Source: Streptomyces fuscichromogenes (GTDB lineage: Bacteria > Actinomycetota > Actinomycetes > Streptomycetales > Streptomycetaceae). Taken from it: a DNA stretch of 64,000 bases. The DNA lies in the NCBI RefSeq assembly GCF_014645815.1, contig NZ_BMML01000003.1, forward strand, positions 496,001 to 560,000, given 5' to 3'. Both the position numbers and the translations under genes were made by a program. Under the pieces are notes generated by a model. The model was given only the letters and a program-made list of their open reading frames with translations. It did no database searches and was not told the origin of the DNA. Within the stretch, counting starts at the first letter, position 1, and each line of letters starts with the position of its first letter. Positions 26,093-33,407 of this stretch are shown here, piece after piece.

Positions 26093-27087
26093 CAACCGGC
26101 ACGTACACCATGCGCCAGGCGCTGCACACGGCGTTCGACAGCGCGCTCGCCGAGGACTCCCGGGTCTTCATGCTGGGCGAGGACATAGCGGATCCCGGCG
26201 GCGGTGTGACCGGTCTGACCAAGGGGCTGTCCACCACGTACGGCAAGGAGCGGGTGCGGGACACACCCATCTCCGAGGCCGCCATCGCCGGTGCCGCCGT
26301 CGGAGCCGCCCTGGAGGGCATGCTGCCCGTCGCCGAGATCATGATCATGGACTTCGTCGGCATCGCGCTCGACCAGATCGCCAACCACGCGGCCAAGGCC
26401 CGCTTCATGTCGGCCGGCCGGACCCCTTGCCCGGTCACCTTCCGCACACCGGTCTACGGCGGCAGCGGCAACGGCGCCACGCACTCCCAGTCGCTGGAGG
26501 CCTGGTTCATGCACGTCCCCGGCCTCAAGGTGATCGTGCCGAGCACACCGGCCGACGCCGAGGGACTGCTGCGCTCGGCGATCTTCGACCCCGATCCGTG
26601 CGTGTTCATCGACGAGACCGCCCTGCACGGCACCAGGGGACCGCGCCTGGACACTCCGGACCGCAGAGTGCCGCTGGGCAAGGCCGACGTGAAGCGGCCC
26701 GGCACGGACCTCACGGTGATCACGTACGGCCGGGGGGTACGTGACGCGCTGGCGGCGGCCGAGTCGCTCTCCCGCGACGGCATCGAGGCGGAGGTCGTCG
26801 ACCTGCGCACGCTGCTGCCCCTGGACCTGCCCACCGTGCTGGACTCGGTCGGGCGCACCCGGCGGGCGGTGATCGCCCACTACGCGGTCGAGTTCGCGGG
26901 CCCGGGCGCCGAACTGGCCGCCCGCATCAGTCACGACCTGTTCGGCCGGCTGGCCGCCCCGGTGGCCCGAGTCGGTTCCCGGTTCATGCCCATTCCGGCG
27001 TCGACCCGCCTGGAGTCCCAGGTAAGTCCCAGCCCACAAAAGATCGAGGAAACGGTGCGCAAGGTCATGGAGGACAGCCGTGGGTGA
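26089..27087 (+). CDS. thiamine-diphosphate dehydrogenase E1 component, beta subunit
   Basis: A 332-residue transketolase-like E1-beta. Visible blocks are FMLGEDIADPGGG, DTPISEAAIAGAAVGAALEG, MDFVGIALDQI, GNGATHSQSLEAWFMHVPGLKV and DLRTLLPLDLPTVL. The glutamate of GED is the usual thiamine-diphosphate activator. It overlaps the alpha stop by four bases and the lipoyl-protein start by eight, so the three subunits are coupled. Confidence 0.92.
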   Translation: MTTGTYTMRQALHTAFDSALAEDSRVFMLGEDIADPGGGVTGLTKGLSTTYGKERVRDTPISEAAIAGAAVGAALEGMLPVAEIMIMDFVGIALDQIANHAAKARFMSAGRTPCPVTFRTPVYGGSGNGATHSQSLEAWFMHVPGLKVIVPSTPADAEGLLRSAIFDPDPCVFIDETALHGTRGPRLDTPDRRVPLGKADVKRPGTDLTVITYGRGVRDALAAAESLSRDGIEAEVVDLRTLLPLDLPTVLDSVGRTRRAVIAHYAVEFAGPGAELAARISHDLFGRLAAPVARVGSRFMPIPASTRLESQVSPSPQKIEETVRKVMEDSRG

Positions 27088-27325
27088 CGTCGTTCCGGTG
27101 AAGATGCCGAAGCTGACCATGGCGGCCACGGAGGCCACCTTTCTGGAGTGGCTGGTGGAGGACGGCGCCGCCGTCGCCGAGGGGGAACCCATCTACACGG
27201 TGGCCACCGACAAGGTCGAGAACGAGGTGGAGTCCCCGGCGACCGGCACCCTCCGGCACGGAGACGCCGAGCCCGAGACGGACTACCCGGTCGGCACCCA
27301 ACTGGGCATGATCGAGACGAGGTGA
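27080..27325 (+). CDS. free-standing lipoyl-carrier domain protein
   Basis: An 81-residue single lipoyl/biotinyl domain. The attachment lysine is Lys45 in VATDKVENEVES, flanked by KMPKLTMAATEATFLEWLVEDGAAV and the closing GTQLGMIET. In complete complexes this domain heads an E2 acyltransferase of about 400 residues. Here the gene stops right after the domain, with no linker or acyltransferase. GTG start inside the beta-subunit gene. The acceptor of the acyl group is therefore unclear. Confidence 0.9.
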   Translation: MGDVVPVKMPKLTMAATEATFLEWLVEDGAAVAEGEPIYTVATDKVENEVESPATGTLRHGDAEPETDYPVGTQLGMIETR

Positions 27326-27330
27326 CCTCG

Positions 27331-27678
27331 ATGACCGAGGTCGTCATCCAGCCGGCCGGGTTCACCATCGACGTCGATCCGGGAGAGACGCTGGCGGAGT
27401 CGGCGTGGCGGCAGGGCTACCGATGGCCGACCACCTGCTGGGGCCAGGCGGAGTGCATGGTCTGTGCCGCGCTGGTGGTCGCCGGCGAGACCGCGACGGT
27501 ACCCGCCGATGCCGCGGAGGAGGAGGCGATGCGGCTCCGCATGCCCCGTCACCTGCGGCGGCCGGAGTCCCGTCTGGCCTGCCGGCTCATGTTCAGCGAC
27601 GACGGCGCCGTCGTGGAGAAGAAGGGCGTGCGCCCGCCGCCCGACCCGCAGACCGATCCCGAGGGAGCGAACACATGA
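27331..27678 (+). CDS. [2Fe-2S] ferredoxin, plant type
   Basis: A 115-residue ferredoxin with Cys36, 42 and 45 (TCWGQAECMVC) and Cys84 (RLACRLM). The first spacing is C-x5-C rather than the usual C-x4-C. The fold otherwise follows the beta-grasp pattern (IDVDPGETLAESAWRQGY). The charged tail after residue 95 is extra. It is the likely electron donor of the Rieske oxygenase or an acceptor for the E1/lipoyl unit. ATG at 27331 is chosen over a GTG at 27322 that overlaps the previous stop. It is coupled to the next gene (ATGA). Confidence 0.85.
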   Translation: MTEVVIQPAGFTIDVDPGETLAESAWRQGYRWPTTCWGQAECMVCAALVVAGETATVPADAAEEEAMRLRMPRHLRRPESRLACRLMFSDDGAVVEKKGVRPPPDPQTDPEGANT

Positions 27679-28001
27679 CCAGGCCCGTGCTGGCGACGCT
27701 GGCGAACCCCGTCTCACCGGAACGGGAAGGCGAGTTCAACACCTGGTACGACCAAGCGCATCTCAAGGAGATGAGCGCGATACCCGGCATCGCGGGCATC
27801 ACCAGGTACCGGCTCGCGGACGGCCCCGGCGCGGAGTCCGCCGAGCACCGCTACCTGACGCTCTACGAGCTGGACGGTGAACCGGCCGACGTCCTCGCCG
27901 AGATCCGGGCGCGCAGCCGGTCGATGACGAGGTCCGACGCCTTCGACGCGGCCGGCTCCCGGATGGCGCTCTGGGTGCCGGTGGGGGACGGCACCGCGTG
28001 A
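27675..28001 (+). CDS. DUF4286-like small ferredoxin-fold protein
   Basis: A 108-residue protein with the dimeric alpha/beta-barrel pattern: TLANPVSPEREGEFNTWYDQAHLKEM, IPGIAGITRYRL and YLTLYELDG. Such proteins (EthD/DUF4286-like) often sit in oxygenase clusters; the role is unknown, possibly a cyclase, monooxygenase accessory or intermediate-binding protein. It overlaps the ferredoxin stop by four bases and is thus part of the same operon. Confidence 0.75.
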   Translation: MTRPVLATLANPVSPEREGEFNTWYDQAHLKEMSAIPGIAGITRYRLADGPGAESAEHRYLTLYELDGEPADVLAEIRARSRSMTRSDAFDAAGSRMALWVPVGDGTA

Positions 28002-28075
28002 CCGGCCGCGCAGCGGCCACCGACCACCAGCCCCGAAGACTGCCGGCGCCGACCGGGCACCACAAGGAGTGATCA

Positions 28076-29266
28076 ATGCCATGGCGACGACGCGAGGCGG
28101 CCGTCGCGGGGGTGTACCAGACCCCGCAGGGCGACCTCAGTGACCGCACCCAGCCCGAGGTGTGGTTCGAATGCGCGAAGGGCGCGTGCACGGACGCGGG
28201 CCTGACCCTCGCCGATGTCGAGGGCATCATCGGGGACGGGCCGCAGGGCGCCGGCATCCGGTCCAGGCTTCCCGGCGCAGCCCTCGGGCACGACCTGCTC
28301 GGCAAACCCCTGCGGTACCAGGCGTCCAGTTCCGTGGGCGCCGCCGCCAGCGCCTCCGGACTGAACCTGGCGGTGCACGCCGTCGAGACCGGCCTCGCGG
28401 ACGCCGTCCTCGTCGTCAACGCGGTGGCGGGCCGTCCCGAGGGCTCCACCAGTGCCGACCGGGACCAGGCGGTGGCCGCGATGGCCAAGCTGAGCGGTCC
28501 CTACGAGTACGTCTACGGAACGACCCGGGTCTCCGACTACGCGACCCTTGCGATGCGCCACATGCACGAGTTCGGCACCACCTCGGAGCAGCTCGCCGAG
28601 GTCGCGGTAGCGCAGCGGCACGGCGCGACCCTGCACCCGCTGTCCTTCCACGGCCACCGCGGGGAGATCACCGTCGACGACGTGGTGAAGTCCAGGATGG
28701 TCGCCGACCCGCTGCATCTGCTGGACTGCTGCGCGATCAACCAGGGCGGCGGTGCCGTCCTGGTCACGACAGCCGACACCGTCCGCGCACAGGGCAGGCA
28801 CGCACCGGTCGGGCTCCTCGGCTACGGCGAGGGACACAGCCACATCGACCCCAGCTCCGCGCCGTCCCTCGCCTCTTTCGACGCCCCCGCGATGGCCGCG
28901 GACCGGGCCTTCGAACTCGCCGGTGTCTCCAGGGACGACATCGACGTCGCGGGCATCGGCGACCACTTCACGATCAACGTGCTGTTCGGTCTGGAGGCGG
29001 CCGGCTTCTGCAAGACCGGCGAGTCCGGTCAGTTCGTGACCGGCGGGGCCCTCGCGATCGGCGGGCGGCTGCCCACGAACACGGCAGGCGGCTTCCTCTC
29101 CTTCAGCCACGCCGGCGCGTGCGGCATCTTCACCATGATCGAGCTGATCGAGCAGCTGCGCGGCACCGCAGGCGCCAGGCAGGTCAGCGGGGCACGCCAC
29201 GGCTACCTCAACGGCGTCGGCGGCGCGATGCAGAACAGTTTCTCGGCGATCCTCGGGCAGGTGTGA
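28076..29266 (+). CDS. thiolase-like lipid-transfer protein (Ltp/SCP-x type)
   Basis: A 396-residue thiolase-fold protein. Family blocks are YQASSSVGAAASASGLNLAV, CAINQGGGAVLVTT, LPTNTAGGFLSFSHAGACG and GYLNGVGGAMQNSF. It should cleave or form a C-C bond on a CoA thioester together with the DUF35 protein encoded three bases downstream. At the site where Ltp-type aldolases have YD(H/G)FT, this protein reads GDHFT, so the tyrosine seen in the fused paralogue (Tyr455 there) is absent. It may be a true thiolase rather than an aldolase. ATG after AAGGAG. Confidence 0.85.
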   Translation: MPWRRREAAVAGVYQTPQGDLSDRTQPEVWFECAKGACTDAGLTLADVEGIIGDGPQGAGIRSRLPGAALGHDLLGKPLRYQASSSVGAAASASGLNLAVHAVETGLADAVLVVNAVAGRPEGSTSADRDQAVAAMAKLSGPYEYVYGTTRVSDYATLAMRHMHEFGTTSEQLAEVAVAQRHGATLHPLSFHGHRGEITVDDVVKSRMVADPLHLLDCCAINQGGGAVLVTTADTVRAQGRHAPVGLLGYGEGHSHIDPSSAPSLASFDAPAMAADRAFELAGVSRDDIDVAGIGDHFTINVLFGLEAAGFCKTGESGQFVTGGALAIGGRLPTNTAGGFLSFSHAGACGIFTMIELIEQLRGTAGARQVSGARHGYLNGVGGAMQNSFSAILGQV

Positions 29267-29269
29267 CCG

Positions 29270-29680
29270 ATGGCGGCGTACGACAAGTTCCTGCCCGAGG
29301 GCCTGCCTGCCTGGCAGCGCCCCTTCTGGGACTCGCTGCGTGAGCACGACGTCCGGGTGCAGAAGTGCTCGGGGTGCGGGGCCTTCCGACACGTGCCCAA
29401 GGAGCTGTGCAACCGCTGCCACAGCTCCGAGGCGACCTGGAGCCCGATCTCGGGAACCGGCCGGGTCTACACATACACGGTGGTCCGCCGGGCGCCCACG
29501 CCCGCGTACCAGGCCGAAGCGCCCTACGTACTGGTCCACGTCGAGATGGCCGAGGGGTTTCGCATGATCGGCTCGCTGACGGTCGACGACCCCCGGACCG
29601 TCCGGATCGGACAGGACGTCCGGATCACCTATGAGGACGTGGACGCCGACTGGTCGATCCTGCGCTTCGAGCCGGCCTGA
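29270..29680 (+). CDS. DUF35 zinc-ribbon/OB-fold protein, partner of the thiolase
   Basis: A 136-residue protein with a rubredoxin-like zinc ribbon (Cys33, 36, 47, 50) followed by an OB fold (GTGRVYTYTVVRRAP, YVLVHVEMAEGFRM, YEDVDADWSILRFEP). In characterised systems the DUF35 subunit docks on Ltp-type thiolases and helps shape the acyl-CoA site. The three-base spacing to the thiolase gene supports a complex. Confidence 0.92.
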   Translation: MAAYDKFLPEGLPAWQRPFWDSLREHDVRVQKCSGCGAFRHVPKELCNRCHSSEATWSPISGTGRVYTYTVVRRAPTPAYQAEAPYVLVHVEMAEGFRMIGSLTVDDPRTVRIGQDVRITYEDVDADWSILRFEPA

Positions 29681-29761
29681 GCACCCCCCCATCGGTGTCC
29701 GCCGGGCGCCAGGACGCAGGGAAGGGCCCGGTGGCGGGCCTCGGAGAGGGACGGAGGAGCG

Positions 29762-30898
29762 GTGGAGCTGGACACGAGCCCCCAACTGAAGGACTTCCGC
29801 GAAGAGGCGCGGACCTGGCTGGAGGAGAACGTGCCTGACGAGTCCCGGCCGTTGTCGTCGGGACCGGAGGTCCGGGAGTACGACGCGGCCTGGCAGCGGC
29901 GGCAGTACGAAGGCGGCTGGGCGGGCATCGACTGGAAGCCGGAGTACGGCGGCCGCGGACTCTCACTGATCGAGCAGGTCATCTGGTACGAGGAACTGGT
30001 GCGTGCCAGGGCGCCGGGGCCGGGCATCTTCTCCGTGGCGTTCGGGCATGCGGGACCGACCCTGATGGCCCGCGGCGACGAGCGGCAGAAGACCTTCCAC
30101 CTGCCGAAGATCCTCAGCGGCGAGACCCCGTGGTGCCAGGGCTTCTCCGAACCCGGCGCCGGCTCCGACCTGGCCGGGCTGCGCACCCGCGGCGTGGTCG
30201 ACGGCGACGAACTGGTGATCACCGGATCCAAGATCTGGACGAGTTACGCCCAGTGGTGCGACTACGGCGAACTCCTCGTCCGGACCGACCCGGAGGCCGC
30301 CAAGCACAAGGGCCTCACCTGGCTGATCATGGACATGAGGCTACCGGGCGTGGACATCCGCCCGATCACGAGCATCGACGGCTGGCCCCACAACTGCGAG
30401 GTCTTCTACGACGAGGTGCGGGTACCGCTCAGCAGCGTGGTCGACCGGGTCGACAACGGCTGGAGCGTGGCGATGTCGACACTGGCCGCCGAGCGCGGGC
30501 CGGGCTTCCTCGACCAGCGGCTGCAGCTGATCGTCCTGGTCGACGAACTGGTCGACCACGCACGCGAAACCGGCCTGATCAAGGACGAGGCGGTCGCCGA
30601 CCGGCTCGCCACCGCACGGGCCTCCGCCGCCGCGCTCCGGTCGATGGCCTACTACCAGGTGTCCACCGCGAAGAAGGGCGAGGCCCCTGGCGCGGAGACC
30701 ACGGCGATCCGCACGTTCACCGTGCAGATGCAGCTGGAGCTGACCCGCCTCGCCATCGACATCCTCGGCGCCCGGTGCCTGGAGTGGCACCCATGGACCC
30801 GGCGGTGGCTGCTGGACTTCGCGGCGCCCATCGCCGGCGGCACCACCGACATCCAGAAGAACATCATTGGTGAACGAGTGCTGGGACTACCGCGATGA
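29762..30898 (+). CDS. acyl-CoA dehydrogenase, subunit of a probable heteromeric pair
   Basis: A 378-residue flavoprotein desaturating an acyl-CoA. Blocks are WCQGFSEPGAGSDLAGLRTRG, ITGSKIWTSYAQWCDYGELLVRT, and the C-terminal GGTTDIQKNIIGERVLGLPR with its FAD-binding glycines. GTG start preceded by GGAGGAGCG. The stop overlaps the next acyl-CoA dehydrogenase by four bases. Paired genes of this kind form alpha2beta2 enzymes in actinobacterial steroid side-chain degradation (ChsE type), in which each subunit supplies part of the active site. Confidence 0.92.
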   Translation: MELDTSPQLKDFREEARTWLEENVPDESRPLSSGPEVREYDAAWQRRQYEGGWAGIDWKPEYGGRGLSLIEQVIWYEELVRARAPGPGIFSVAFGHAGPTLMARGDERQKTFHLPKILSGETPWCQGFSEPGAGSDLAGLRTRGVVDGDELVITGSKIWTSYAQWCDYGELLVRTDPEAAKHKGLTWLIMDMRLPGVDIRPITSIDGWPHNCEVFYDEVRVPLSSVVDRVDNGWSVAMSTLAAERGPGFLDQRLQLIVLVDELVDHARETGLIKDEAVADRLATARASAAALRSMAYYQVSTAKKGEAPGAETTAIRTFTVQMQLELTRLAIDILGARCLEWHPWTRRWLLDFAAPIAGGTTDIQKNIIGERVLGLPR

Positions 30899-31872
30899 CG
30901 AACCTGGCCCCCTCGCAGGAACAGCAGGGCATCGCTGCCGCCTCCGCCACCTTTCTCGCCGAGCAGCTGCCGCTGACCCGGGTACGTGAACTGGCCGCCG
31001 TGCCGGGCGGGGACGCTGTGGACGACGCCACGTGGCGCCGGTGCGCGGACCTGGGGTGGCTGGCCCTCAGCCTGTCCGAGGACGCTGGTGGTCTGGGCCT
31101 GGGCCTCGCCGAGGAGGTCATGCTCTTTCAGCAGCTCGGTCGCCGTCTCGCACCCGGCCCCTTCCGGTCCTCGGTTCTCGGCGCCAGGGTCGCGGCTCGC
31201 GGCGGCGACGCCGCGCTGGCCACCGCGATCGGCGAGGGCAGGCGGCGCGTCGGCATGCGGCTGGGCGAGCTGGTGATCGATGCCCGTCCCGGCGACCTGC
31301 TCCTGGAGCTCGACGAGACGGGCGGCAGGCTCCATGACGTCGAGACGACGGAGCGCGTCGAGGGAGTCGATCCGGGCACCCGCTTCGCCAAGGCCACGAC
31401 AGGAGCGCCCGTCGTCCGGTGCGATGACGTCCTCCTCGTCGCCCGAGCCCGCGTGCTGTTGGCCGCCGAACTCCTCGGCATCACCGAAGCGGTACGTGAC
31501 ATGTCGGCCGACTACGCCCGAACACGAGTCCAGTTCGGCAAGGCCATCGGCGCCTTCCAGGCCGTCAAGCACCGTTGCGCGGACATGGCCGTCGCGGCCT
31601 ACGTCACGCGGGCGCAGCTCTTCCAGGCCGCGCTGCTCGTCGAAGCGGGCACGGCACAGGCGGACTTCCACGCGGCCTCCGCCTACCTCCTGGCGGTACA
31701 GGGAGCCAAGAGGAGCACCGCCGACAACATCCAGAACCACGGCGGCATCGGCTACACGTGGGAGCACGACGCGCACCTGTACCTGAAGCGGGCCCTGCTC
31801 CTTGAGCACCTGCTGGAGACGTCCCGTGCCACCCACCGGGCGGTGCTGGCGCCGGCCCGACACGAGTTCTGA
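30895..31872 (+). CDS. acyl-CoA dehydrogenase, short partner subunit
   Basis: A 325-residue acyl-CoA dehydrogenase-fold protein, shorter than the usual 380. It keeps DYARTRVQFGKAIGAFQAVKHRCADM and QNHGGIGYTWEHDAHLYLKRA, but the central beta domain is reduced and the GGT-x-IQ end of the partner is absent. This matches the second subunit of heterotetrameric FadE enzymes. It is coupled to the upstream subunit by an ATGA overlap and followed by an aldehyde dehydrogenase. Confidence 0.9.
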   Translation: MTNLAPSQEQQGIAAASATFLAEQLPLTRVRELAAVPGGDAVDDATWRRCADLGWLALSLSEDAGGLGLGLAEEVMLFQQLGRRLAPGPFRSSVLGARVAARGGDAALATAIGEGRRRVGMRLGELVIDARPGDLLLELDETGGRLHDVETTERVEGVDPGTRFAKATTGAPVVRCDDVLLVARARVLLAAELLGITEAVRDMSADYARTRVQFGKAIGAFQAVKHRCADMAVAAYVTRAQLFQAALLVEAGTAQADFHAASAYLLAVQGAKRSTADNIQNHGGIGYTWEHDAHLYLKRALLLEHLLETSRATHRAVLAPARHEF

Positions 31873-31928
31873 GGCCGTCGGTCCGGCCGCATCCCCCATC
31901 CTTCCCCGAAGCACCAAGGAGACGACAC

Positions 31929-33407
31929 GTGAGCATCGGCGAGCTGCAACGGCGGGAAGTCCCCCGCGCCGTCGATTCGCTGTACATCGACGGCGCCTGG
32001 CGGCCGGCCAGTACCGGCGCGTCCTTCCCGGTCACCGACCCCACCACCGGGGCGGTGCTCGCAACCGTCTCCGACGGATCCACGGCGGACGTGCGGGCCG
32101 CCCTGACCGCCGCGGAGAACGCGTTCGCGGACTGGTCCTCCCGGACCGCCTACGAACGATCGCAACGGCTCTACGAAGCCCACCAGTTGATGCTGGAACG
32201 GGCCGAGGACCTGGCCAAGCTCATGACCACCGAACAGGGCAAGCCGATCCGCGCGGCCAGGACGGAGGTGGCCTACGCGGCGGACTACCTGATCTGGTTC
32301 GCCGAGGAGGCCAAACGCGTCTACGGGCAGACCATCCCCTCGGCCCGTGCCGACCAGCGCTTCATCGTGCTGCGCCAGCCCGTCGGCGTGGTCGGCGCCG
32401 TCACGCCGTGGAACTACCCCATATCGATGATCACCCGAAAGGTCGCTCCGGCCCTCGCGGCGGGCTGCACCATCGTGCTCAAGGCCGCCGAGCAGACACC
32501 GTTGTGCGCGGTCGAGGTCTTCCGCATCCTGCACGAGGCCGGGGTGCCCGCCGGAGTGGCGAACCTCGTCACCGCGCAGGACCCGCGGCCGATCGGCGAG
32601 GAGTTCATGATCAACCCCGCGGTCGGCAAGATCACGTTCACCGGGTCCACCGAGGTCGGCAAGATGTTCGCCCGCGGCGCCGCCGACCAGATGAAGCGGG
32701 TCTCCATGGAACTGGGGGGACATGCCCCCTTCATCGTCTTCGAGGACGCCGACCCCGTTCATGCGGCCAAGGGCGCAGCACTGGTCAAGGTCCTCAACAC
32801 CGGGCAGGCGTGCATCTGCCCGAACCGGATCTACGTACACCGGTCGATCAGCGAACGGTTCGTCGAGGTGCTGACACAACGGATCGCCGCCCTGAAGGCC
32901 GGGAGCGGTTTCGTGGACGGAGTCAGCGTAGGGCCGTTGATCGATCGCGATGCGCTGGATCGGATGGAACGTCAGGTGAGCGACGCGGTGGCCAAGGGCG
33001 CGGTAGTCGCGACCGGCGGTTCCCGGCTGACCGGCGAAGGTCTCGACGAGGGCTACTTCTTCCAGCCGACCGTCCTGACCGGGGTCACCGAGGAGATGGA
33101 CATCTACCGTGAGGAGACGTTCGGGCCGATCGCCCCGGTCATCGTCTTCGACGACGAGGACGAGGTCGTGGCGATGGCGAACGACACCACGTACGGACTC
33201 GCCTCCTACATCTACACGGAGAGCTTCTCCAGAGCGCTGCGGACGGCGGAACGCCTGCGCTTCGGCATGGTGGGGATCAACGACATCAACCCCACCGCCG
33301 CCGCGGCCCCCTTCGGCGGGATGAAGCAGAGCGGCCTCGGCCGCGAAGGGGCCCGACAGGGCCTGGACGAGTACCTGGAGACCAAGCTGCTGGGGATCAG
33401 TGTCTGA
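31929..33407 (+). CDS. NAD(P)-dependent aldehyde dehydrogenase, succinate-semialdehyde-dehydrogenase-like
   Basis: A 492-residue ALDH with AVTPWNYPISMITRKVAPAL, FTGSTEVGKMFARGAA, MELGGHAPFIVFEDAD, the catalytic cysteine block NTGQACICPNRIYVH and GGMKQSGLGREGARQGLDEYL. Closest in style to semialdehyde dehydrogenases. GTG start after AAGGAGACGACAC. It overlaps the following synthetase by eight bases. It probably oxidises an aldehyde released by the pathway so that the acid can be activated. Confidence 0.93.
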   Translation: MSIGELQRREVPRAVDSLYIDGAWRPASTGASFPVTDPTTGAVLATVSDGSTADVRAALTAAENAFADWSSRTAYERSQRLYEAHQLMLERAEDLAKLMTTEQGKPIRAARTEVAYAADYLIWFAEEAKRVYGQTIPSARADQRFIVLRQPVGVVGAVTPWNYPISMITRKVAPALAAGCTIVLKAAEQTPLCAVEVFRILHEAGVPAGVANLVTAQDPRPIGEEFMINPAVGKITFTGSTEVGKMFARGAADQMKRVSMELGGHAPFIVFEDADPVHAAKGAALVKVLNTGQACICPNRIYVHRSISERFVEVLTQRIAALKAGSGFVDGVSVGPLIDRDALDRMERQVSDAVAKGAVVATGGSRLTGEGLDEGYFFQPTVLTGVTEEMDIYREETFGPIAPVIVFDDEDEVVAMANDTTYGLASYIYTESFSRALRTAERLRFGMVGINDINPTAAAAPFGGMKQSGLGREGARQGLDEYLETKLLGISV

